Source: R-RK-3 sp031399085 (GTDB lineage Bacteria > Pseudomonadota > Alphaproteobacteria > Rhizobiales > Rhodomicrobiaceae). Taken from it: a stretch of 64,000 nucleotides of DNA. Within the stretch, counting starts at the first letter, position 1. Every line of letters starts with the position of its first letter. Made by a program: the position numbers and the translations under genes. The notes below the pieces were generated by a model that was not told the DNA's origin, searched no databases, and saw only the letters and a list, made by a program, of their open reading frames with translations. The stretch spans positions 38,384 to 102,383 of the forward strand of contig JANNOQ010000096.1 in the NCBI GenBank assembly GCA_031399085.1, read 5' to 3'. Positions 43,056 to 51,447 of the stretch are shown here, in pieces.

Positions 43056-44741
43056 ATGCAGAATATTTCTATCGCGCCCTTGAGCGCGGGACTGAATGAG
43101 GCGGCGGATGGCCTCAATCAAAGCCCGGTTTTCGAGGATGTGAACCTGTTTGCGACCGACCGGCCGCTTGTGGAGGCGGTCGAGCGCGAGGGGGCGGGCT
43201 GGGCGCGCGATGAATTGAACGGCCTCGGCCGGATCGCGGGAAGCGCGCATGTGCTCGATCTCGGGCGGCTGGCAAATGAGAACCCGCCCAAACTTCGGCT
43301 GATCGACCAGAAGGGCAGGCGGCTCGACAAGGTGGAGTTTCACCCGGCCTATCACGAGCTGATGGCGCTGTCGTTCCGGCACGGTCTGCATTGCGGGGCA
43401 TGGGGCGACACCGCGCAAGGCAAGCAGCCGCGCCGCGGTGCTCATGTGGCGCGGGCGGCTCAGCACTACATGCTGTCGCAGGCCGAGGCCGGGCATCTAT
43501 GCCCGATCACGATGACTTATGCCGCATTCGCGACGCTCGGCTTCAATGCCGGGCTGCTTGCGCGTCTGATGCCGAAATTGGTCAGCCGCGACTATGATCC
43601 GTCCTATGCCCCGATCGAGAATAAAAATTCGATCACCATCGGCATGGGCATGACGGAGAAGCAGGGCGGCACGGATGTGCGCGCCAATATCACCGAAGCC
43701 TCCCCGCTCGGCGACGGCGGCTACGCGATAACCGGGCATAAATGGTTCATGTCCGCGCCGATGTGCGATGCCTTTCTTATTCTGGCGCAAGCGCCGAAGG
43801 GCCTGTCCTGTTTCTTCATGCCCCGCTTCCGCGCCGACGGCGGTCTCAACGCGATCCGCATCGAGCGGCTGAAGGATAAGCTCGGCAACCGCTCCAACGC
43901 CTCTTCGGAGGTGACGTTTCTCGGCGCGGAGGCGGCACTCGTCGGCGAGGAAGGCCGTGGCGTCCCCGCCATTATCGAAATGGTGACGCAGACGCGGCTC
44001 GACTGCGCCGTGTCCTCAGCCGGGCTGATGCGGCTCACGCTGGCCAACGCGCTGCGCCACACGAAGCACCGGACGGTTTTTCAGCGCAAGCTGATCGACC
44101 AGCCGATGATGGCGAACGTGCTCGCCGATCTCGCGCTCGACGCCGAAGCTGCAACCGCGCTCGCCTTCCGGCTTGCGGGGAGCTTTGACCGGGCGGCGAG
44201 CGATCCGCAGGAGGCCGCCTTCCGCCGGCTGATGACTCCCGTCGCCAAATATTGGATTTGCAAGGCCGCGCCTGCCTTCGCCGTCGAGGCGATGGAGTGC
44301 ATGGGCGGCAATGGTTACGTCGAGGAAGGTCTGCTCGCCCGCGCCTATCGCGAGGCTCCGCTCAACGCCATTTGGGAAGGCTCCGGCAACGTCATGTGCC
44401 TCGACGTTCTGCGCGTCATCCAACGCGAGCCAGACGCCGTTGATGCCTTGCTGACCTCCATCGAGCCGGTCGCAAACAGTGAGCCGCATTTGCGGGCAAC
44501 GCTCGCCCAGCTCAAGGATGCGCTCGCTTCGCGGTCGATCCAGGAGGGAAATGCGCGCGGCCTTACGGAGCGGCTTGCGCTGCTCGTCTCTGCCGCGCTG
44601 CTCACCGCGCACGCCCCGGCCGAAATCGCCGAACCCTTCGCGGCAACGCGGCTGGCGGGCGGCTGGCGTCATAATTATGGCGCAGGGCTGAAAGGCGCGG
44701 ACAATCAAGCCATCCTTGCGCGCGCAGGCGAAGGCTTGTAG
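43056..44741 (+). CDS. aidB: AidB-type acyl-CoA dehydrogenase
   Basis: This is a 561-residue FAD flavoprotein. It follows E. coli AidB along its length: EAVEREGAGWARDEL, LGRLANENPPKL, LCPITMTYAA, GMGMTEKQGGTDVRAN, GHKWFMSAPMCDAFL, RLKDKLGNRSNASSEV and the C-terminal IWEGSGNVMCLDVLRV. AidB is part of the adaptive response to alkylation and binds DNA, though its exact function is debated. ATG 43056 is selected by homology; a TTG at 43044 is an alternative, and GGGAGG lies upstream at rather long spacing. It is divergent from pyrB and followed after nine bases by the CinA-type gene. Confidence 0.92.
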   Translation: MQNISIAPLSAGLNEAADGLNQSPVFEDVNLFATDRPLVEAVEREGAGWARDELNGLGRIAGSAHVLDLGRLANENPPKLRLIDQKGRRLDKVEFHPAYHELMALSFRHGLHCGAWGDTAQGKQPRRGAHVARAAQHYMLSQAEAGHLCPITMTYAAFATLGFNAGLLARLMPKLVSRDYDPSYAPIENKNSITIGMGMTEKQGGTDVRANITEASPLGDGGYAITGHKWFMSAPMCDAFLILAQAPKGLSCFFMPRFRADGGLNAIRIERLKDKLGNRSNASSEVTFLGAEAALVGEEGRGVPAIIEMVTQTRLDCAVSSAGLMRLTLANALRHTKHRTVFQRKLIDQPMMANVLADLALDAEAATALAFRLAGSFDRAASDPQEAAFRRLMTPVAKYWICKAAPAFAVEAMECMGGNGYVEEGLLARAYREAPLNAIWEGSGNVMCLDVLRVIQREPDAVDALLTSIEPVANSEPHLRATLAQLKDALASRSIQEGNARGLTERLALLVSAALLTAHAPAEIAEPFAATRLAGGWRHNYGAGLKGADNQAILARAGEGL

Positions 44742-44750
44742 CGAAGCATC

Positions 44751-45542
44751 ATGACCGCTAGCTCCGAGGCAGACAACGCCGTGCAGCCCGAAATCGTCAC
44801 CGCCGCCATTCTTGTGATCGGCGATGAAATCCTCTCCGGCCGGACCAAGGACAAGAATATCGGCACCATCGCCGATCACTTGACCGCCATCGGCATCCGG
44901 CTGCGTGAGGTGCGCGTGGTCGCCGACGAAGAGGCCGACATCGTCGCCGCCGTGAATGCGCTGCGCGAGCGTTACGAGTACGTCTTCACAACCGGCGGCA
45001 TCGGCCCGACTCATGACGACATCACCGCCGATTCCATGGCGAAAGCCTTCGGTGTCGCCATTGATGTCGATCCTCGTGCCGTCGCCATGCTGCGCGAGCG
45101 CCACGGCGAGGCCGATCTGACCCCGGCCCGCCTGCGCATGGCGCGCATTCCCGCCGGGGCCGAACTGGTGGACAATCCGGTGTCCCGAGCGCCGGGCTTC
45201 GTCATCGGCAATGTGATCGTCATGGCCGGCGTGCCGCGCATCATGGAGGCGATGCTTGCCAGCGTCACGCCGCACCTGCGCACGGGAGCGAAACTGATTG
45301 CGATCAGCATCCATGTCGACGCGCCAGAGGGAACTATCGCGCCGCATCTGACCGCCGCGCATGAGGAGCATCCGGACGTGCAAATGGGCAGCTATCCGTA
45401 TTTCGAGAATGGGCGTCCGGCCGTATATTTGGTGGTGCGCGCGACCGATCCCCAGCGGCTGGAGGCGGCCGCGCAAGCGCTTGAAGCGCGTCTCGGGGTG
45501 GCGGATCTCCCTCATGAGCGCCGCGCGCCGGCGTCTGCTTGA
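44751..45542 (+). CDS. CinA N-terminal-type (MoaB/Mog-fold) protein
   Basis: This is a 263-residue competence/damage-inducible protein A-like protein. The molybdopterin-binding fold is visible: ILVIGDEILSGRTKDKNIGTIADHLTAIGI at the N-terminus and the FTTGGIGPTHDDIT loop. The C-terminal nicotinamide-nucleotide amidase domain of full CinA is absent, as is usual for this short alphaproteobacterial form. It may act on ADP-ribose or a related nucleotide. Nine bases separate it from aidB, so the two form an operon, possibly damage-linked. Confidence 0.88.
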   Translation: MTASSEADNAVQPEIVTAAILVIGDEILSGRTKDKNIGTIADHLTAIGIRLREVRVVADEEADIVAAVNALRERYEYVFTTGGIGPTHDDITADSMAKAFGVAIDVDPRAVAMLRERHGEADLTPARLRMARIPAGAELVDNPVSRAPGFVIGNVIVMAGVPRIMEAMLASVTPHLRTGAKLIAISIHVDAPEGTIAPHLTAAHEEHPDVQMGSYPYFENGRPAVYLVVRATDPQRLEAAAQALEARLGVADLPHERRAPASA

Positions 45543-45708
45543 CCTCGCCCTAGACGAAGCGCTCCGCGAGGCTTGTTGCATCATCGAACCAAGCGCTAGG
45601 TTGCGGCATTGCGCGAAAAACTTGCGTTAATCCTGCACGGCGCTCATTTATGATGCTGAACGGGGTCGATCGCGCGCCTGCGCGGACCAAATCCTTGCGA
45701 GATAATGC

Positions 45709-47634
45709 TTGCTCGATAAAACCGAAAAACCCCGCGCGTCATTCTTTCAAGATGCGCAAGCAAATCATGGCGGCCCCAAGTCGGTGCTGAGGGGCCTCTT
45801 GCCTTTCGTGTGGCCGCGCGACCGCCCGGATCTGAAGCGGCGCATTGTGCTGGCCGGGTTCGTTTTGATCGCGGCCAAGCTCATTACGGTGGCCACGCCC
45901 TTGGCTTATAAGGGCGCGGTTGACTGGTTCACCGGCGGCGCAACCGGACCCGAAGCCGTGAACGGGCTCACGACGCTGACCATCGTTCCGATCGCCCTCA
46001 TCCTTGCCTATGGCATCGGCCGCGTGCTGATGATGGGTTTCACTCAGATCCGCGACGTGCTGTTCACCAATGTTGGGCAGAACGCCGTCCGCAATCTCTC
46101 CAACCAGACCTTCGAGCACCTGCACCGGCTATCGCTGCGGTTCCATCTGGAACGCAAGACTGGCGGACTCAGCCGCGTCGTCGAACGCGGTCGAAGCGCT
46201 GTCGAACTTATCATCCGCATGGGAATGCTGAACTCGCTCCCGACCGTGCTCGAACTCGTCCTCGTGCTCGGAATCACCGCCTATTTCTTCGGCTGGCTGT
46301 TTTCCTTGATTATCGCGGTGACGCTCGCGCTTTACATCTGGTTTTCCTTGTGGGCGAGCGAGTGGCGCATCGCTATCCGCCGGGAGATGAACGACAGCGA
46401 TACCGAGGCTAACACCAAGGCCATCGACAGCCTGCTCAACTACGAAACCGTCAAATATTTCGGCAATGAAGGCTGGGAAGCGGGCCGCTTCAACCTTTCG
46501 ATGCTGCGTTATGAGAAGGCGGCGGTGCGCACCTATACATCGCTCGCGGTGCTCAACACCGGTCAGACTTTCATCTACACAATCGGCCTGACGATCTGCA
46601 TGATGCTCGCCGCGCGTGGCGTGGTGCAGGGCACGCATACGATCGGCGATTTCGTTATGATCAACGCGATGCTGATCCAGCTTTACTTGCCGCTGAACTT
46701 CCTCGGCATGATCTATCGCGAATTGCGGCAGGGGCTGGTCGATATCGAAGCCATGTTCGAGCTGCTCGGGCAGCAGCCGGAGGTGAAGGATCGGCCGGGC
46801 GCGACGCCGCTGGTGATTCGCGACGGCAACATCCGCTTCGAAAATGTGCATTTCGCCTATGAGCCGACCCGTCAGATTCTCAAGGGCGTCGATTTCGAGG
46901 TGCCGGCGGGTAAGATGGTCGCCATCGTCGGTCCCTCCGGTGCGGGCAAATCGACGATTTCGCGCATTCTGTTCCGCTTTTACGAAACCAGCTCGGGCCG
47001 CGTGCTGATCGACGGGCAAGACATCCGTGACGTGACGCAGGATTCCTTGCGCGCCGCGCTCGGCATGGTCCCGCAGGATACGGTGCTGTTCAACGATACG
47101 ATCGAGTACAACATCCGCTATGGCCGCCCCGACGCCACCGATGAAGAGGTGCAGGAGGCCGCGCGGATGGCCCAGATCGACGGGTTCCTGCAATTGCTCC
47201 CCGAGGGCTACAAGACGATGGTGGGCGAGCGGGGCCTCAAGCTGTCCGGCGGCGAGAAGCAGCGCGTCGCCATCGCCCGAACCATCCTCAAAGGCCCGCC
47301 GATCCTGATGCTCGACGAGGCGACCTCCGCGCTCGACAGCTATACGGAAAAGCAAATTCAGGCCGCGCTCGATCGCGTGGCGCAGGACCGCACCACGCTC
47401 GTCATCGCGCACCGGCTGTCGACGATCATCCATGCCGACGAGATTTTGGTGCTTGAAGCCGGCCGGATCGTCGAACGCGGCAAGCACGCCCAGCTTTTGC
47501 AAAGCCAAGGGCTGTATGCGGGAATGTGGGCGCGTCAGCAGGAGGCCGAACAAGTGCAGCGCCGCGCGCGCGAACTCTCCGAAGATCCGCTCGTTGAGCG
47601 TAAGCCAGTTATTTCGCCGATACCCGCTGAATAA
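45709..47634 (+). CDS. Atm1-type ABC exporter (heavy metal / glutathione)
   Basis: This is a 641-residue half-transporter with fused membrane and ATPase domains. The membrane part has six helices and the Atm1 hallmark FLGMIYRELRQGLVDIEAMFELL. The ATPase has Walker A G-P-S-G-A-G-K-S, Q-loop MVPQDTVLF, signature L-S-G-G-E, Walker B ILMLDEATSALD and H-loop VIAHRLST. It is expected to export glutathione-linked metals or iron-sulfur precursors from the cytoplasm. The only upstream start is TTG 45709, since an in-frame TAA lies at 45703. It stands directly before psd, a common order in Hyphomicrobiales. Confidence 0.93.
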   Translation: MLDKTEKPRASFFQDAQANHGGPKSVLRGLLPFVWPRDRPDLKRRIVLAGFVLIAAKLITVATPLAYKGAVDWFTGGATGPEAVNGLTTLTIVPIALILAYGIGRVLMMGFTQIRDVLFTNVGQNAVRNLSNQTFEHLHRLSLRFHLERKTGGLSRVVERGRSAVELIIRMGMLNSLPTVLELVLVLGITAYFFGWLFSLIIAVTLALYIWFSLWASEWRIAIRREMNDSDTEANTKAIDSLLNYETVKYFGNEGWEAGRFNLSMLRYEKAAVRTYTSLAVLNTGQTFIYTIGLTICMMLAARGVVQGTHTIGDFVMINAMLIQLYLPLNFLGMIYRELRQGLVDIEAMFELLGQQPEVKDRPGATPLVIRDGNIRFENVHFAYEPTRQILKGVDFEVPAGKMVAIVGPSGAGKSTISRILFRFYETSSGRVLIDGQDIRDVTQDSLRAALGMVPQDTVLFNDTIEYNIRYGRPDATDEEVQEAARMAQIDGFLQLLPEGYKTMVGERGLKLSGGEKQRVAIARTILKGPPILMLDEATSALDSYTEKQIQAALDRVAQDRTTLVIAHRLSTIIHADEILVLEAGRIVERGKHAQLLQSQGLYAGMWARQQEAEQVQRRARELSEDPLVERKPVISPIPAE

Positions 47635-47728
47635 GTCTGATCCATGTGATATTTCACGAAATTAGCTAAACTCTTGTCGTGATTGCGTGCTATTGCCCGC
47701 TGCAATTGAAGGCGGCAGGGGAACAGCC

Positions 47729-48442
47729 ATGAACGACCGTCACAATCTGATCGACACCATCCGGGCCGCACTCGTCCCGATCCACTGGGACGGGCACAAA
47801 TTCGTCGGCGCTGGCATCGCTGTCACTTTGCTCCTGTTCTTCATTTGGGGGCCGCTCGGCTGGATCGCACTGCTGCTCACCGCATACATCGCCTACTTCT
47901 TCCGCGACCCGCCGCGCGTCACGCCGATCCGCGAGGGCCTCATCATCGCCCCAGCCGACGGCCGGATCACCGCGGTCACGCTCGACGCGCCACGCAGCGA
48001 GCTTGGGCTGACGGATCAACCGCACACGTGCATTTCGATCTTCCTTTCCATCTTCGACGTGCACATCAACCGCTCCCCGGTCGACGGACAGGTGGTACGT
48101 CGCATCTATGTGCCGGGCCTATATTTGAACGCGGCGCTGGATAAGGCGAGCGAAGACAATGAGCGGGAAGCGATGGTGTTCCGTACAGCGTCCGGCCTGC
48201 AGATCGGCGTGGTGCGCATTGCCGGGCTGATCGCGCGCCGGATCGTGACGCTGGTGCGCGAAGGCCAGCCGGTCGAGGCGGGCGCCCGTATCGGACTGAT
48301 CCGCTTCGGTAGCCGGGTAGATATTTACATTCCGAGCGCCAAGGGGATTCTCGTCGCCGAAGGGCAGCGGGTGATCGGCGGCGAAACCGTGCTCGCGGAT
48401 CTGAATTCAGAGGAGATCAGCCGCGCCGTCCGGGCGAATTAG
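47729..48442 (+). CDS. psd: Phosphatidylserine decarboxylase proenzyme
   Basis: This is a 237-residue pyruvoyl enzyme of the short alphaproteobacterial class. It converts phosphatidylserine to phosphatidylethanolamine at the inner membrane. Visible are the N-terminal hydrophobic segment (IAVTLLLFFIWGPLGWIALLLTAYIAYFF), APADGRITAV, SIFLSIFDVHINRSPVDG and the self-cleavage site G-S in LIRFGSRVDIYIP. ATG 47729 follows an AGGGGAA site. In most relatives pssA, for phosphatidylserine synthase, is the next gene; here the transcript runs into a palindromic repeat instead. Confidence 0.95.
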   Translation: MNDRHNLIDTIRAALVPIHWDGHKFVGAGIAVTLLLFFIWGPLGWIALLLTAYIAYFFRDPPRVTPIREGLIIAPADGRITAVTLDAPRSELGLTDQPHTCISIFLSIFDVHINRSPVDGQVVRRIYVPGLYLNAALDKASEDNEREAMVFRTASGLQIGVVRIAGLIARRIVTLVREGQPVEAGARIGLIRFGSRVDIYIPSAKGILVAEGQRVIGGETVLADLNSEEISRAVRAN

Positions 48443-48485
48443 GTTCCGCTTCTCCTCTCCTATTAGCTCTGCGAACCAGCATACT

Positions 48486-48600
48486 CTGCGTCGTCCCGGC
48501 CGAAGAGCCGGGACCCATTGTGTCCCGATACACTCAAAGCGCTCGCTGGGGGCCATTGGGTCCCGGATAGCCTTTCGGGCTTCCGGGACGACGAGTGCAG
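48486..48600. repeat. Palindromic intergenic repeat with nested arms
   Basis: CTGCGTCGTCCCGG at 48486-48499 is matched in inverse by CCGGGACGACGAGTGCAG at 48583-48600, and GGGACCCA/TGGGTCCC form a second nested pair. The 'cgtcgtcccgg ... gggaccca' type is widespread in genomes of this order. It lies between convergent psd and ychF and may end both transcripts. Confidence 0.75.
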
Positions 48601-48640
48601 AAGCCTCGTTTCGCAAAGGTCCTACGTAGGGAGACAGAGC

Positions 48641-49738
48641 TTAATTCGCAAAGCGAAAATGCATGATGTCGCCGTCCAGCACGGTGTAATCCTTGCCTTC
48701 CAGCCGCATCTTCCCCGCTTCCTTGGCCCCGGTCTCGCCGGTGAAACGGATGAAATCGTCGTAGGCGATGGTCTCGGCGCGGATGAAGCCCTTCTCGAAA
48801 TCGGTGTGGATCACGCCAGCGGCTTGCGGCGCCAGCGTGCCCTTGCGCACCGTCCAGGCGCGCGACTCCTTCGGCCCGGCGGTGAAATAGGTGACGAGGT
48901 CGAGAAGCTGATAGCCGGCGCGAATCAGACGGTTCAACCCCGGTTCGGTCAGATCGAGGCTTTCGAGATAGGCTTGGCGCTCGTCAAGCGGCAGCTGCGC
49001 CAGTTCGGCCTCGATCTTGGCGGAGATGACGACGGATACCGCGCCGTCCCGCTTCGCCTTTTCCTCGACGCCGCGCGAATAGGCGTTGCCCGCCGAGGCC
49101 GACGCCTCATCGACATTGCAAACGTAAAGCACAGGCTTTGAGGTGAGGAGCTGGAGCATTTTGAAGCGGACGCGGTCCTCTGGCTCGATCACGGCGTGAC
49201 GCGCGGGCTTGCCGTCCGCCAGCACAACCAGCGCCGCGTCGATCACCTGCAGCGTCGCCTTGGCGTCCTTATCCTGCCCTTTGGCCTTCTTTTCGATGGC
49301 GCCGCGGCGTTTTTCCAGGCTGTCCAGATCGGCGAGCATCAGCTCGGTCTCGACGGTCTCGGCGTCGGAGAGCGGATCGACGCGGCCTTCGACATGCGTC
49401 ACGTCGTCATCGTCGAAGCAGCGCAGCACATAGGCGATGGCGTCGACCTCGCGGATATTGGCGAGGAATTGGTTGCCAAGCCCCTCACCTTTCGACGCGC
49501 CTTTCACGAGGCCCGCAATATCCACAAAGGTGAGGCGTGTCGGCAGAATCTGCGCGGATTTCGCGATCGCCGCGATCTTGTCGAGTCGCTCATCCGGCAC
49601 GGGCACATCGCCGACATTGGGCTCAATGGTACAAAACGGATAATTCGCCGCCTCGGCCGCCGCCGTCTGCGTCACCGCGTTGAACAGGGTGGATTTGCCG
49701 ACATTGGGCAATCCGACGATCCCGCATTTGAAGCCCAT
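48641..49738 (-). CDS. ychF: Redox-regulated ATPase YchF (Obg family)
   Basis: This is a 365-residue protein with G1 loop G-L-P-N-V-G-K-S-T, DIAGLVKGASKGEGLGNQFL, a coiled-coil insertion (LMLADLDSLEKRRGAIEKKAK) and the C-terminal TGS-type domain ending in VLDGDIMHFRFAN. YchF binds ribosomes and prefers ATP over GTP. It is on the minus strand and followed in that direction by the palindromic repeat. ATG 49738. The upstream gene is pth, a common pairing. Confidence 0.96.
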   Translation of the reverse strand: MGFKCGIVGLPNVGKSTLFNAVTQTAAAEAANYPFCTIEPNVGDVPVPDERLDKIAAIAKSAQILPTRLTFVDIAGLVKGASKGEGLGNQFLANIREVDAIAYVLRCFDDDDVTHVEGRVDPLSDAETVETELMLADLDSLEKRRGAIEKKAKGQDKDAKATLQVIDAALVVLADGKPARHAVIEPEDRVRFKMLQLLTSKPVLYVCNVDEASASAGNAYSRGVEEKAKRDGAVSVVISAKIEAELAQLPLDERQAYLESLDLTEPGLNRLIRAGYQLLDLVTYFTAGPKESRAWTVRKGTLAPQAAGVIHTDFEKGFIRAETIAYDDFIRFTGETGAKEAGKMRLEGKDYTVLDGDIMHFRFAN

Positions 49739-49866
49739 CGGTGGCGATCTTTCCTGAATGCGGTCGGCCGTTCGACACGCAAGTCGATTAAATCCGGAAG
49801 CGGGCGTCGCTTTCGCTTTCGCCGCAGACCCGCAAGCTCATTTCAGGCAATTGCGGATCGGACGGC

Positions 49867-50640
49867 TCAACCGCGCCGGAGCCAGGCGACAAGCTTTGCG
49901 CCGAGAGAGGTTTCCGCCTGGGACGTGCTTTGTGTCCCAGCCATGGCTGGTTCCCGCTGTTTTGCGGGCTTAACGTTCGATTGCGATGCCGGTTGAGGCT
50001 TTGTGGGTGGAGCGGGCGCAGACGAGGCCGCTGGCGGCTTTTCAGCTGGACGCGCCGGCTTAGCCGCAGGTGCAGGGCGGGCGGCGCGCGTGACCTCGTT
50101 CATGAATTTTGCATCTTGCCCCCCGACAAGATGCATCGTGCCCTGTGCCATCGCCGAGAGCAGCGGCGCCAGCCATTCTCGGTCCGCCTTGGCGAAATCA
50201 TGCAGCACATAATTCGCAACGGCCTCGCGGCTGCCGGGATGGCCAACGCCGATGCGAACCCTTTGGTACTCGTTGCCAATATGGGCGGATAGGGATTTCA
50301 GTCCATTATGCCCGGCATGGCCACCGCCAAATTTGACGCGGATTTTCCCCGGTTCGAGATCGATTTCGTCGTGAAATACGATCACATCGGCGGGGGAAAT
50401 TTTGTAGAACCGCACCGCTTCACTGACCGACCGGCCGGATTCATTCATGAAGGTGCCGGGCTTAAGCAGCAAATACCGAGTGCGGCCGATATCGATCTCC
50501 GCGGCGAGGCCCTGAAAGCGCTTGCGCCACTGCACGCCGCCATGACGTCCGGCGATGGCGTCGATCGCCATGAAGCCGACATTGTGCCGGTTTTGCTCAT
50601 ATTTCTCGCCAGGATTTCCCAGCCCAACCATGACCTTCAT
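49867..50640 (-). CDS. pth: Peptidyl-tRNA hydrolase with a low-complexity C-terminal tail
   Basis: This is a 257-residue protein. The catalytic part (about 1-190) has MVGLGNPGEKYEQNRHNVGFM with the active histidine, LLLKPGTFMNESGRSV, FHDEIDLEPGKIRVKFGGGHAGHNGLKS and RVRIGVGHPG. The rest (about 190-257) is an extension rich in alanine, proline, lysine and serine, not found in typical 190-residue Pth. It releases tRNA from peptidyl-tRNA that dissociates early. ATG 50640 is chosen by homology (MKVMVGLGNPG); the open frame extends upstream but is non-coding. It lies 46 bases after rplY. Confidence 0.95.
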   Translation of the reverse strand: MKVMVGLGNPGEKYEQNRHNVGFMAIDAIAGRHGGVQWRKRFQGLAAEIDIGRTRYLLLKPGTFMNESGRSVSEAVRFYKISPADVIVFHDEIDLEPGKIRVKFGGGHAGHNGLKSLSAHIGNEYQRVRIGVGHPGSREAVANYVLHDFAKADREWLAPLLSAMAQGTMHLVGGQDAKFMNEVTRAARPAPAAKPARPAEKPPAASSAPAPPTKPQPASQSNVKPAKQREPAMAGTQSTSQAETSLGAKLVAWLRRG

Positions 50641-50686
50641 CGCGCGTCCGCTCAATTCCCAACTCCCCCAACTAGCACGAGCCGCG

Positions 50687-51310
50687 CTATTCTGAGGTTT
50701 CTGCCTCGGTCGGCGCAACCACTTCATCTTCCTCTGGTTTCATGGCAGAGGAGGCGACGATGGTGCCGATGGTGAAGTCGCGGTCGGTGATGGTTGGGGT
50801 GACATTGGCGGGTAACGTAACCGCCGAAATATGGATGGCATCGCCGATGTCGAGGCCAGCAAGGCTGAACTCGATGGACTCCGGGATGGCGTCGGCCGGG
50901 CAACTCAGTTCGACCGTGTGGCGGACGACGTTGAGCGTGCCGCCGCGCTTAAGGCCGGGCGATTTCTCTTCGTCGGTGAAAACCACCATCACCTCAACGT
51001 CGATGCGCGAGCTCTTGCTCACGCGCATGAAGTCGACGTGCAATGGGAAATCCCGTACCGGATCGAGTTGAATGGCGCGCGGGATGACCCGGATTTTCTC
51101 GCCTTCCACGTCCAACATGTAAACGGTGGAAAGGAAATGGCCGGTCTCAAGTTGGCGCCAGACCATTTTGCGTTCGATCGCAATGTTTTGCGGATCTTTA
51201 TTGCCGCCATAAACAATGCCCGGAATGATCTCTTGCTTACGCATTTTCTGCGCGGCCGGTGAGCCGGTCGTGGTCCTGTTGGTGGCCTTCAATTCGACCA
51301 TGTCTGCCAT
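50687..51310 (-). CDS. rplY: 50S ribosomal protein L25/general stress protein Ctc
   Basis: This is a 207-residue two-domain L25 of the long Ctc type. N-terminal L25 domain (ELKATNRTTTGSPAAQKMRKQEIIPGIVYGG) and C-terminal beta domain (VFTDEEKSPGLKRGGTLNVVRHTVELSCPADAIPESIEFSLAGLDIGDAIHIS) are followed by an acidic tail. It binds 5S rRNA. It is transcribed on the minus strand before pth, and preceded by a hairpin with a T-rich stretch. Confidence 0.95.
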   Translation of the reverse strand: MADMVELKATNRTTTGSPAAQKMRKQEIIPGIVYGGNKDPQNIAIERKMVWRQLETGHFLSTVYMLDVEGEKIRVIPRAIQLDPVRDFPLHVDFMRVSKSSRIDVEVMVVFTDEEKSPGLKRGGTLNVVRHTVELSCPADAIPESIEFSLAGLDIGDAIHISAVTLPANVTPTITDRDFTIGTIVASSAMKPEEDEVVAPTEAETSE

Positions 51311-51331
51311 CGGTAATCTCCGGAATGAAAA

Positions 51332-51349
51332 TGGGCCTTTTCAGGCCCA
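51332..51349 (-). terminator. Hairpin with T-rich tail between prs and rplY
   Basis: On the minus strand GGGCCT-gaaa-AGGCCC is followed by ATTTTCATT. It lies about 100 bases after the prs stop and about 20 before the rplY start, so it may end the prs message or attenuate rplY. Confidence 0.5.
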
Positions 51350-51447
51350 ATCAGGCGCGTCGGCTGGCGCGCTCGAATGCCGCCATAATCTCGCGTCGCT
51401 TTATAGACGGAAAGGATGCCGAACTCAATCGCCTCGGACCCGACTTG

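Noticed and set aside
42981..43496. Long N-terminal extension of the pyrB frame
   Set aside because: Homology begins at MNVALASQ; the upstream part overlaps aidB on the other strand and looks like its antisense frame.
44016..45584. 522-residue open frame on the minus strand over aidB and the CinA gene
   Set aside because: It is antisense to two well-recognised genes and has histidine/arginine-rich composition typical of a mirrored frame in GC-rich DNA.
46129..47553. 474-residue open frame opposite the Atm1-type ABC gene
   Set aside because: Antisense to Walker and signature motifs that are clearly coding; no family features.
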